NCBI RefSeq assembly: GCF_910589235.1
Contig: NC_060966.1
Span: 620,001-684,000 of the forward strand
Length of the DNA: 64,000 nucleotides
From: Vespa crabro
Lineage: Eukaryota; Arthropoda; Insecta; Hymenoptera; Vespidae
Reading direction: 5' to 3'
The notes beneath the pieces are model-generated. The model ran no database searches. It saw only the letters and a program-made list of their open reading frames with translations, and was not told the origin of the DNA. Each line of letters begins with the position of its first letter. Position 1 is the stretch's first letter. The position numbers were made by a program, and so were the translations under genes. This document shows positions 53,295 through 64,000 of this stretch, one piece after another.

Positions 53295-56200
53295 TACGAT
53301 TTTTCGCTCATATACGCGTATCGTCGAAAAACGAAAACTTGAAATCTCGTTCAATTTCATTGATTTTATATTCTATCGATGCAGAATAAAGAATATAACA
53401 AGAATATAACGTTTTTACTATGTTTAAATACGGGTTTTCATATGATAATTGTCGAAAAACGTAATCGACATACGCGAATTTCGGTATATGCGAAGATAGA
53501 ATCTTTAAATCTTTAATAATACTTGTGCCACAGTTAGAAAAATGTTACCAATCGATTCAGAACATTGCATTTCATAAGATCAAACATCTATTTTATATTG
53601 GAATCAAAGATTTTAACATTCTTTCATATCGTATATACGATTTTTCGCTCATATACGCGTATCGTCGAAAAACGAAAACTTGAAATCTCGTTCAATTTCA
53701 TTGATTTTATATTCTATCGATGCAGAATAAAGAATATAACAAGAATATTACGTTTTTACTATGTTTAAATACGGGTTTTCATATGATAATTGTCGAAAAA
53801 CGTAATCGACATACGCGAATTTCGGTATATGCGAAGATAGAATCGTTAAATCTTTAATAATACTTGTGCCACAGTTAGAAAAATGTTACCAATCGATTCA
53901 GAACATTGCATTTCATAAGATCAAACATCTATTTTATATTGGAATCAAAGATTTTAACATTCTTTCATATCGTATATACGATTTTTCGCTCATATACGCG
54001 TATCGTCGAAAAACGAAAACTTGAAATCTCGTTCAATTTCATTGATTTTATATTCTATCGATGCAGAATAAAGAATATAACAAGAATATAACGTTTTTAC
54101 TATGTTTAAATACGCGTTTTCATATGATAATTGTCGAAAAACGTAATCGACATACGCGATTTTCGGTATATGCGAAGATAAAATCGTGAAATCTTTAATA
54201 ATACTTGTGCCACAGTTAGAAAAATGTTACCAATCGATTCAGAACATTGCATTTCATAAGATCAAACATCTATTTTATATTGGAATCAAAGTTTTTAACA
54301 TTCTTTCATATCGTATATACGATTGTTCGCTCATATACGCGTATCGTCGAAAAACGAAAACTTGAAATCTCGTTCAATTTCATTGATTTTATATTCTAAC
54401 GATGCAGAATAAAGAATATAACAAGAATATAACGTTTTTACTATGTTTAAATACGCGTTTTCATATGATAATTGTCGAAAAACGTAATCGACATACGCGA
54501 ATTTCGGTATATGCGAAGATAAAATCGTGAAATCTTTAATAATACTTGTGCCACAGTTAGAAAAATGTTACCAATCGATTCAGAACATTGCATTTCATAA
54601 GATCAAACATCTATTTTATATTGGAATCCAAGTTTTTAACATTCTTTCATACCGTATATACGATTTTTCGCTCATATACGCGTATCGTCGAAAAACGAAA
54701 ACTTGAAATCTCGTTCAATTTCATTGATTTTATATTCTATCGATGCAGAATAAAGAATATAACAAGAATATAACGTTTTTACTATGTTTAAATACGCGTT
54801 TTCATATGATAATTGTCGAAAAACGTAATCGACATACGCGAATTTCGGTATATGCGAAGATAAAATCGTGAAATCTTTAATAATACTTGTGCCACTGTTA
54901 GAAAAATGTTACCAATCGATTCAGAACATTGCATTTCATAAGATGAAACATCTATTTTATATTGGAATCAAAGTTTTTAACATTCTTTCATATCGTATAT
55001 ACGATTTTTCGCTTATATACGCGTATCGTCGAAAAACGAAAACTTGAAATCTCGTTCAATTTCATTGATTTTATATTCTAACGATGCAGAATAAAGAATA
55101 TAACAAGAATATAACGTTTTTACTATGTTTAAATACGCGTTTTCATATGATAATTGACGAAAAACGTAATCGACATACGCGAATTTCGGTATATGCGAAG
55201 ATAAAATTGTGAAATCTTTAATAATACTTGTGCCACAGTTAGAAAAATGTTACCAATCGATTCAGAACATTGCATTTCATAAGATCAAACATCTATTTTA
55301 TATTGGAATCCAAGTTTTTAACATTCTTTCATACCGTATATACGATTTTTCGCTCATATACGCGTATCGTCGAAAAACGAAAACTTGAAATCTCGTTCAA
55401 TTTCATTGATTTTATATTCTATCGATGCAGAATAAAGAATATAACAAGAATATAACGTTTTTACTATGTTTAAATACGCGTTTTCATATGATAATTGTCG
55501 AAAAACGTAATCGACATACGCGAATTTCGGTTTATGCGAAGATAAAATCGTGAAATCTTTAATAATACTTGTGCCACAGTTAGAAAAATGTTACCAATCG
55601 ATTCAGAACATTGCATTTCATAAGATCAAACATCTATTATATTGGAATCAAAGTTTTTAACATTCTTTCATATCGTATATACGATTTTTCGCTCATATAC
55701 GCGTATCGTCGAAAAACGAAAACTTGAAATCTCGTACAATTTCATTGATTTTATATTCTATCGAAGCAGAATAAAGAATATAACAAGAATATAACGTTTT
55801 TACTATGTTTAAATACGCGTTTTCATATGATAAATGTCGAAAAACGTAATCGACATACGCGAATTTCGGTATATGCGAAGATAAAATCGTGAAATCTTTA
55901 ATAATACTTGTGCCACAGTTAGAAAAATGTTACCAATCGATTCAGAACATTGCATTTCATAAGATCAAACATCTATTTTATATTGGAATCAAAGTTTTTA
56001 ACATTCTTTCATATCGTATATACGATTTTTCGCTCATATACGCGTATCGTCGAAAAACGAAAACTTGAAATCTCGTTCAATTTCATTGATTTTATATTCT
56101 AACGATGCAGAATAAAGAATATAACAAGAATATAACGTTTTTACTATGTTTAAATACGCGTTTTCATATGATAATTGTCCAAAAACGTAATCGACATACG

Positions 56201-56361
56201 CGAATTTCGGTATATGCGAAGATAAAATCGTGAAATCTTTAATAATACTTGTGCCACAGTTAGAAAAATGTTACCAATCGATTCAGAACATTGCATTTCA
56301 TAAGATCAAACATCTATTTTATATTGGAATCCAAGTTTTTAACATTCTTTCATACCGTATA
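53295..56361 (+). repeat. 9-mer higher-order repeat, 3067 bp, copy 1
   Basis: Marks in order are AAATACGGGTTTT with GATAGAATCTTTAAATC (~53430-53510), AATATTACG with a second ATACGGG (~53755), GATTGTTCGC with CTAACGATGC (54186 unit), GAATCCAAG with CATACCG (54527), GCTTATATAC (54868), GAATCCAAG again (55209), a 339-bp unit with CTATTATATTGG and TCGAAGCAG (55550), CTAACGATGC with GTCCAAAAACG (55889), then GAATCCAAG (56230). Private changes are GCGATTTTCGG at ~54157, GCCACTGTTAG at ~54891, GATAATTGACG at ~55149 and AAAATTGTG at ~55204. Confidence 0.93.
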
Positions 56362-56570
56362 TACGATTTTTCGCTCATATACGCGTATCGTCGAAAAACG
56401 AAAACTTGAAATCTCGTTCAATTTCATTGATTTTATATTCTATCGATGCAGAATAAAGAATATAACAAGAATATAACGTTTTTACTATGTTTAAATACGG
56501 GTTTTCATATGATAATTGTCGAAAAACGTAATCGACATACGCGAATTTCGGTATATGCGAAGATAGAATC
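56230..56570 (+). repeat. Recombinant monomer at the 9-mer junction
   Basis: The left part (GAATCCAAG, CATACCG) equals unit 59297, and the right part (ATACGGGTTTT, GATAGAATCTTTAAATC) equals unit 53163. It is the seam where the end of copy 1 joins the start of copy 2. The exchange point lies between about 56355 and 56498. Confidence 0.85.
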
Positions 56571-59428
56571 TTTAAATCTTTAATAATACTTGTGCCACAG
56601 TTAGAAAAATGTTACCAATCGATTCAGAACATTGCATTTCATAAGATCAAACATCTATTTTATATTGGAATCAAAGATTTTAACATTCTTTCATATCGTA
56701 TATACGATTTTTCGCTCATATACGCGTATCGTCGAAAAACGAAAACTTGAAATCTCGTTCAATTTCATTGATTTTATATTCTATCGATGCAGAATAAAGA
56801 ATATAACAAGAATATTACGTTTTTACTATGTTTAAATACGGGTTTTCATATGATAATTGTCGAAAAACGTAATCGACATACGCGAATTTCGGTATATGCG
56901 AAGATAGAATCGTTAAATCTTTAATAATACTTGTGCCACAGTTAGAAAAATGTTACCAATCGATTCAGAACATTGCATTTCATAAGATCAAACATCTATT
57001 TTATATTGGAATCAAAGATTTTAACATTCTTTCATATCGTATATACGATTTTTCGCTCATATACGCGTATCGTCGAAAAACGAAAACTTGAAATCTCGTT
57101 CAATTTCATTGATTTTATATTCTATCGATGCAGAATAAAGAATATAACAAGAATATAACGTTTTTACTATGTTTAAATACGCGTTTTCATATGATAATTG
57201 TCGAAAAACGTAATCGACATACGCGAATTTCGGTATATGCGAAGATAAAATCGTGAAATCTTTAATAATACTTGTGCCACAGTTAGAAAAATGTTACCAA
57301 TCGATTCAGAACATTGCATTTCATAAGATCAAACATCTATTTTATATTGGAATCAAAGTTTTTAACATTCTTTCATATCGTATATACGATTGTTCGCTCA
57401 TATACGCGTATCGTCGAAAAACGAAAACTTGAAATCTCGTTCAATTTCATTGATTTTATATTCTAACGATGCAGAATAAAGAATATAACAAGAATATAAC
57501 GTTTTTACTATGTTTAAATACGCGTTTTCATATGATAATTGTCGAAAAACGTAATCGACATACGCGAATTTCGGTATATGCGAAGATAAAATCGTGAAAT
57601 CTTTAATAATACTTGTGCCACAGTTAGAAAAATGTTACCAATCGATTCAGAACATTGCATTTCATAAGATCAAACATCTATTTTATATTGGAATCCAAGT
57701 TTTTAACATTCTTTCATACCGTATATACGATTTTTCGCTCATATACGCGTATCGTCGAAAAACGAAAACTTGAAATCTCGTTCAATTTCATTGATTTTAT
57801 ATTCTATCGATGCAGAATAAAGAATATAACAAGAATATAACGTTTTTACTATGTTTAAATACGCGTTTTCATATGATAATTGTCGAAAAACGTAATCGAC
57901 ATACGCGAATTTCGGTATATGCGAAGATAAAATCGTGAAATCTTTAATAATACTTGTGCCACAGTTAGAAAAATGTTACCAATCGATTCAGAACATTGCA
58001 TTTCATAAGATGAAACATCTATTTTATATTGGAATCAAAGTTTTTAACATTCTTTCATATCGTATATACGATTTTTCGCTTATATACGCGTATCGTCGAA
58101 AAACGAAAACTTGAAATCTCGTTCAATTTCATTGATTTTATATTCTAACGATGCAGAATAAAGAATATAACAAGAATATAACGTTTTTACTATGTTTAAA
58201 TACGCGTTTTCATATGATAATTGTCGAAAAACGTAATCGACATACGCGAATTTCGGTATATGCGAAGATAAAATCGTGAAATCTTTAATAATACTTGTGC
58301 CACAGTTAGAAAAATGTTACCAATCGATTCAGAACATTGCATTTCATAAGATCAAACATCTATTTTATATTGGAATCCAAGTTTTTAACATTCTTTCATA
58401 CCGTATATACGATTTTTCGCTCATATACGCGTATCGTCGAAAAACGAAAACTTGAAATCTCGTTCAATTTCATTGATTTTATATTCTATCGATGCAGAAT
58501 AAAGAATATAACAAGAATATAACGTTTTTACTATGTTTAAATACGCGTTTTCATATGATAATTGTCGAAAAACGTAATCGACATACGCGAATTTCGGTTT
58601 ATGCGAAGATAAAATCGTGAAATCTTTAATAATACTTGTGCCACAGTTAGAAAAATGTTACCAATCGATTCAGAACATTGCATTTCATAAGATCAAACAT
58701 CTATTATATTGGAATCAAAGTTTTTAACATTCTTTCATATCGTATATACGATTTTTCGCTCATATACGCGTATCGTCGAAAAACGAAAACTTGAAATCTC
58801 GTACAATTTCATTGATTTTATATTCTATCGAAGCAGAATAAAGAATATAACAAGAATATAACGTTTTTACTATGTTTAAATACGCGTTTTCATATGATAA
58901 ATGTCGAAAAACGTAATCGACATACGCGAATTTCGGTATATGCGAAGATAAAATCGTGAAATCTTTAATAATACTTGTGCCACAGTTAGAAAAATGTTAC
59001 CAATCGATTCAGAACATTGCATTTCATAAGATCAAACATCTATTTTATATTGGAATCAAAGTTTTTAACATTCTTTCATATCGTATATACGATTTTTCGC
59101 TCATATACGCGTATCGTCGAAAAACGAAAACTTGAAATCTCGTTCAATTTCATTGATTTTATATTCTAACGATGCAGAATAAAGAATATAACAAGAATAT
59201 AACGTTTTTACTATGTTTAAATACGCGTTTTCATATGATAATTGTCCAAAAACGTAATCGACATACGCGAATTTCGGTATATGCGAAGATAAAATCGTGA
59301 AATCTTTAATAATACTTGTGCCACAGTTAGAAAAATGTTACCAATCGATTCAGAACATTGCATTTCATAAGATCAAACATCTATTTTATATTGGAATCCA
59401 AGTTTTTAACATTCTTTCATACCGTATA
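56362..59428 (+). repeat. 9-mer higher-order repeat, 3067 bp, copy 2
   Basis: This repeats every mark of copy 1, including the 339-bp unit (58617). I find only the four differences listed for copy 1, roughly 0.1-0.2% over 3 kb, far less than between neighbouring monomers. Identity may run on to ~59523, where AAAGGATATAAC breaks it. Confidence 0.93.
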
Positions 59429-61342
59429 TACGATTTTTCGCTCATATACGCGTATCGTCGAAAAACGAAAACTTGAAATCTCGTTCAATTTCATTGATTT
59501 TATATTCTATCGATGCAGAATAAAGGATATAACAAGAATATAACGTTTTTACTATGTTTAAATACGCGTTTTCATATGATAATTGTCGAAAATCGTAATC
59601 GACATACGCGAATTTCGGTATATGCGAAGATAAAATCGTGAAATCTTTAATAATACTTGTGCCACATTTAGAAAAATGTTACCAATCGATTCAGAACATT
59701 GCATTTCATAAGATCAAACATCTATTTTATATTGGAATCAAAGTTTTTAACATTCTTTCATATCGTATATACAATTTTTCGCTCATATACGCGTATCGTC
59801 GAAAAACGAAAACTTGAAATCTCGTTCAATTTCTTTGATTTTATATTCTATCGATGCAGAATAAAGAATATAACAAGAATATAACGTTTTTACTATGTTT
59901 AAATACGCGTTTTCATATGATAATTGTCGATAAACGTAATCGACATACACGAATTTCGGTATATGCGAAGATAAAATCGCGAAATCTTTAATAATACTTG
60001 TGCCACAGTTAGAAAAATGTTACCAATCGATTCAGAACATTTCATTTCATAAGATCAAACATCTATTTTATATTGGAATCAAAGTTTTTAACATTCTTTC
60101 ATATCGTATATACAATTTTTCGCTCATATACGCGTATCGTCGAAAAACGAAAACTTGAAATCTCGTTCAATTTCATTGATTTTATATTCTATCGATGCAG
60201 AATAAAGAATATAACAAGAAAATAACGTTTTTACTATGTTTAATTACGCGTTTTCATATGATAATTGTCGAAAAACGTAATCGACATACGCGAATATCGG
60301 TATATGCGAAGATGAAATCGTGAAATCTTTAATAATACTTGTGCCACAGTTAGAAAAATGTTACCAATCGAATCAGAACATAGCATTTCATAAGATCAAA
60401 CATCTATTTTATAATGGAATCAAAGTTTTTAACATTCATTCATATCGTATATACGATTTTTCGCTCATATACGCGTATCGTCGAAAAACGAAAACTTGAA
60501 ATCTCGTTCAATTTCATTGATTTTATATACTATCGATGCAGAATAAAGAATATAACAAGAATATAACGTTTTTACTATGTTTAAGTACGCGTTTTCATAT
60601 GATAATTGTCGAAAAACGTAACCGACATACGCGAATTTCGGTATATGCGAAGATAAAATCGTGAAATCTTTAATAATACTTGTGCCACAGTTAGATAAAT
60701 GTTACCAATCGATTCAGATCATTGCATTTCATAAGATCAAACATTTATTTTATATTGGAATCAAAGATTTTAACATTCTTTCATATCGTATGTACGATTT
60801 TTCGCTCATATACGCGTATCGTCGAAAAACGAAAACTTGAAATCTCGTTCAATTTCATTGATTTTATATTCTATCGATGCAGAATAAAGAATATAACAAG
60901 AATATAACGATTTAACTATGTTTAAATAAGCGTTTTCATATGATAATTGTCGGAAAACGTAATCGACATACGCGAATTTCGGTATATGCGAAGATAAAAT
61001 CGTGAAATCTTTAATAATACTTGTGCCACAGTTAGAAAAATGTTACCAATCGATTCAGAACATTGCATTTCATAAGATCAAACATCTATTTTATATTGGA
61101 ATCAAAGTTTTTAACATTCTTTCATATCGTATATACGATTTTTCGCTCATATACGCGTATCGTCGAAAAACGAAAACTTGAAATCTCGTTCAATTTCATT
61201 GATTTTATATTCTATCGATGCAGAATAAAGAATATAACAAGAATATAACGTTTTTACTATGTTTAAATACGCGTTTTCATATGATAATTTTCGAAAAACC
61301 TAATCGACATACGCGAATTTCGGTATATGCGAAGATAAAATC
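59429..61342 (+). repeat. Diverged monomers after the last 9-mer HOR
   Basis: Units 59638, 59979, 60320, 60661 and 61002 follow the tail of unit 59297. Private changes are frequent: GCCACATTTAG (~59661), GATAAACG (~59929), AAATCGCGAAATC (~59975), CATTTCATTTC (~60040), GAAAATAACG (~60218). Unit 60320 (CGAATCAG, ATAATGG, CATTCATTC, TTTAAGTACGCG, GTAACCGAC) and unit 60661 (GTTAGATAAATG, CATTTATTTT, GTATGTACG, GTCGGAAAACG) recur together at 62707 and 63048, seven monomers on. Confidence 0.8.
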
Positions 61343-61683
61343 GTGAAATCTTTAATAATACTTGTGCCACAGTTAGAAAAATGTTACCAATCGATTCAGA
61401 ACATTGCATTTCAAAAGCTCAAACATCTATTTCATATTGGAATCAAAGTTTTTAACATTCTTTCATATCGTATATACGATTTTTCGCTCATATACGCGTA
61501 TCGTCGAAAAACGAAAACCTGAAATCTCGTTCAATTTCATTGATTTTATATTCTATCGATGCAGAATAAAGAATATAACAAGAATATAACGTTTTTACTA
61601 TGTTTAAATACGCGTTTTCATATGATAATTGTCGAAAAACCTAATCGACATAGGCGAATTTCGGTATATGCGAAGATAAAATC
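61343..61683 (+). repeat. Source-type monomer with CATAGGCG mark
   Basis: The unit carries CAAAAGCTC, TTTCATATTGG, AAACCTGAAATC, and on its right ACCTAATCGACATAGGCG. The right mark reappears in unit 62025 without the left ones, identifying 61343 as one parent of the dimer duplication. Confidence 0.85.
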
Positions 61684-62365
61684 GTGAAATCTTTAATAAT
61701 ACTTGTGACACAGTAAGAAAAATGTTACCAATCGATTCAGAACATTGCATTTCATAAGATCAAACATCTATTTTATATTGGAATCAAAGTTTTTAACATT
61801 CTTTCATATCGTATATACAATTTTTCGCTCATATACGCGTATCGTCGAAAAACGAAAACTTGAAATCTCGTTCAATTTCATTGACTTTATATTCTATCGA
61901 TGCAGAATAAAGAATATAACAAGAATATAACGTTTTTACTATGTTTAAATACGCGTTTTCATATGATAATTGTCGAAAAACGTAATCGACATACGCGAAT
62001 TTCGGTATATGCGAAGATAAAATCGTGAAATCTTTAATAATACTTGTGCCACAGTTAGAAAAATGTTACCAATCGAATCAGAACATTGCATTTCATAAGA
62101 TCAAACATCTATTTTATAATGGAATCAAAGTTTTTAACATTCATTCATATCGTATATACGATTTTTCGCTCATATACGCGTATCGTCGAAAAACGAAAAC
62201 TTGAAATCTCGTTCAATTTCATTGATTTTATATTCTATCGATGCAGAATAAAGAATATAACAAGAATATAACGTTTTTACTATGTTTAAATACACGTTTT
62301 CATATGATAATTGTCGAAAAACCTAATCGACATAGGCGAATTTCGGTATATGCGAAGATAAAATC
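61684..62365 (+). repeat. Dimeric HOR, 682 bp, copy 1 (contains a hybrid monomer)
   Basis: Unit 61684 has CACAGTAAG, TACAATTTTT and TTGACTTTAT. Unit 62025 has CGAATCAG, ATAATGG and CATTCATTC on its left, like 60320 and 62707, but ACCTAATCGACATAGGCG on its right, like 61343. The switch in 62025 is therefore between about 62155 and 62322. Confidence 0.88.
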
Positions 62366-63047
62366 GTGAAATCTTTAATAATACTTGTGCCACAGTAAGA
62401 AAAATGTTACCAATCGATTCAGAACATTGCATTTCATAAGATCAAACATCTATTTTATATTGGAATCAAAGTTTTTAACATTCTTTCATATCGTATATAC
62501 AATTTTTCGCTCATATACGCGTATCGTCGAAAAACGAAAACTTGAAATCTCGTTCAATTTCATTGACTTTATATTCTATCGATGCAGAATAAAGAATATA
62601 ACAAGAATATAACGTTTTTACTATGTTTAAATACGCGTTATCATATGATAATTGTCGAAAAACGTAATCGACATACGCGAATTTCGGTATATGCGAAGAT
62701 AAAATCGTGAAATCTTTAATAATACTTGTGCCACAGTTAGAAAAATGTTACCAATCGAATCAGAACATTGCATTTCATAAGATCAAACATCTATTTTATA
62801 ATGGAATCAAAGTTTTTAACATTCATTCATATCGTATATACGATTTTTCGCTCATATACGCGTATCGTCGAAAAACGAAAAGTTGAAATCTCGTTCAATT
62901 TCATTGATTTTATATTCTATCGATGCAGAATAAAGAATATAACAAGAATATAACGTTTTTACTATGTTTAAGTACGCGTTTTCATATGATAATTGTCGAA
63001 AAACGTAACCGACATACGCGAATTTCGGTATATGCGAAGATAAAATC
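62366..63047 (+). repeat. Dimeric HOR, 682 bp, copy 2
   Basis: Unit 62366 repeats 61684 (CACAGTAAG, TACAATTTTT, TTGACTTTAT), with GCGTTATCAT private. Unit 62707 has the same left marks as 62025 but the right marks of 60320 (TTTAAGTACGCG, GTAACCGAC). AAAAGTTGAAAT at ~62878 is private. Confidence 0.88.
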
Positions 63048-64000
63048 GTGAAATCTTTAATAATACTTGTGCCACAGTTAGATAAATGTTACCAATCGAT
63101 TCAGATCATTGCATTTCATAAGATCAAACATTTATTTTATATTGGAATCAAAGATTTTAACATTCTTTCATATCGTATGTACGATTTTTTGCTCATATAC
63201 GCGTATCGTCGAAAAACGAAAACTTGAAATCTCGTTCAATTTCATTGATTTTATATTCTATCGATGCAGAATAAAGAATATAACAAGAATATAACGTTTT
63301 TACTATGTTTAAATAAGCGTTTTCATATGATAATTGTCGGAAAACGTAATCGACATTCGCGAATTTCGGTATATGCGAAGATAAAATCGTGAAATCTTTA
63401 ATAATACTTGTGCCACAGTTAGAAAAATGTTACCAATCGATTCAGAACATTGCATTTCATAAGATCAAACATCTATTTTATCTTGGAATCAAAGTTTTTA
63501 ACATTCTTTCATATCGTATATACGATTTTTCGCTCATATACGCGTATCATCGAAAAACGAAAACTTTAAATCTCGTTCAATTTCATTGATTTTATATTCT
63601 ATCGATGCAGAATAAAGAATATAACAAGAATATGACGTTTTTACTATGTTTAAATAGGCGTTTTCATATGATAATTGTCGAAAAACCTAATCGACATACG
63701 CGAATTTCGGTATATGCGAAGATAAAATCGTGAAATCTTTAATAATACTTGTGCCACAGTTAGATAAATGTTACCAATCGATTCAGATCATTGCATTTCA
63801 TAAGATCAAACATTTATTTTATATTGGAATCAAAGATTTTAACATTCTTTCATATCGTATGTACGATTTTTTGCTCATATACGCGTATCGTCGAAAAACG
63901 AAAACTTGAAATCTCGTTCAATTTCATTGATTTTATATTCTATCGATGCAGAATAAAGAATATAACAAGAATATAACGTTTTTACTATGTTTAAATAAGC
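63048..64000 (+). repeat. Right-edge segment, dimer in progress, cut by the window
   Basis: Unit 63048 and the partial unit 63730 share GTTAGATAAATG, CAGATCATTGC, CATTTATTTT, GTATGTACG, CGATTTTTTGCTC and AAATAAGC, so the 682-bp step continues past the window. The unit between them (63389) has TATCTTGG, TATCATCG, ACTTTAAATC and AAATAGGCG. The last unit ends at its base 271. Confidence 0.88.

Larger units (their letters stand above)
1..64000 (+). repeat. Tandem satellite array, 341-bp monomer, fills the window
   Basis: The same AT-rich unit recurs from the first to the last base, head to tail and always in one orientation. Monomer starts (GTGAAATCTT phase) fall at 1, 342, 682, 1023, 1364, 1705 and so on to 63730, giving 187 complete units and a 271-bp partial unit. 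Most units are exactly 341 bp. Twenty-four have another length (339, 340, 342, 334 or 330 bp), and these account for the full 38-bp shortfall, so nothing is inserted between monomers. Typical units differ from the consensus by only a few substitutions. Neither array edge lies in the window. Such arrays are typical of centromeric or pericentromeric heterochromatin in eukaryotes; that location is inferred, not shown. The plus orientation is arbitrary. Confidence 0.99.

Noticed and set aside
1..64000. CRISPR array
   Set aside because: There are no short conserved repeats separated by unique spacers. The whole 341-bp unit is conserved.
1..64000. Ribosomal DNA, histone cluster or other tandem gene family
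   Set aside because: The unit is far too short and AT-rich, with no rRNA, tRNA or coding signature.
1..64000. Transposon or LTR insertion within the array
   Set aside because: Monomer starts remain in register throughout and every length change is 11 bp or less.
1..64000. Telomeric or subtelomeric repeats
   Set aside because: No short G-rich tandem motif is present on either strand.
1..64000. Relationship to the Drosophila 359-bp (1.688) satellite family
   Set aside because: The unit length is similar and both are AT-rich, but I recognise no shared sequence blocks. A database search would be needed to name the family.

Overview
The whole 64 kb window is one uninterrupted block of satellite DNA. 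A 341-bp, AT-rich unit (about 71% A+T in the consensus) is repeated head to tail, always in the same orientation, for 187 complete copies plus a final partial copy of 271 bp (63730-64000). I find no protein-coding gene, RNA gene, transposon, CRISPR array or unique sequence. Position 1 happens to fall on the phase used here, in which each monomer begins at its GTGAAATCTT. Counting indels closes the books: 187 x 341 would be 63767 bp, the observed span is 63729 bp, and 24 length-variant monomers explain the whole 38-bp deficit.

Organism: a long homogeneous array with higher-order repeats (HORs) points to a eukaryotic pericentromere, centromere or other constitutive heterochromatin. The consensus carries 22 CpG in 341 bp with only 52 C and 46 G, about three times expectation, which argues against a lineage with heavy germline CpG methylation and mildly favours an invertebrate. 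The species cannot be named from this sequence. The 341-bp length is about two nucleosome repeats.

Layout. 1-11.5 kb: an older-looking subfamily (CAATGATTTT at monomer position ~197) interspersed with eleven 340-bp B monomers; it holds a 5-mer HOR (1703 bp, 1705-5110) and a 9-mer HOR (3066 bp, ~5665-11520). 11.5-17.0 kb: diverged monomers without a clear HOR, with the switch to the second subfamily (CATTGATTTT) near 13.1 kb. 17.0-29.3 kb: a 9-mer HOR (3069/3068 bp) with a shortened 5-mer derivative at 24541-26245 and a visibly recombinant monomer at 25564-25904. 29.3-36.5 kb: alternating two-monomer pattern and a 5-mer HOR (1705 bp). 36.5-39.9 kb: variable monomers including the shortest unit (330 bp). 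39.9-43.3 kb: two 681-bp dimers followed by two 1023-bp trimers. 43.3-48.1 kb: a recurring three-monomer marker cassette. 48.1-52.9 kb: a 7-mer HOR (2386 bp). 53.3-59.4 kb: a second-generation 9-mer HOR (3067 bp) whose copies are almost identical. 59.4-64 kb: recent dimeric duplications.

Nothing here works as a gene set. The biology is array evolution: unequal exchange, slippage and local homogenisation, plus sequence motifs (a 14-bp palindrome, CpG clusters, a CENP-B-box-like 17-mer) that recur every 341 bp and could be protein- or chromatin-positioning sites. The many short open frames are by-products of the repeat.
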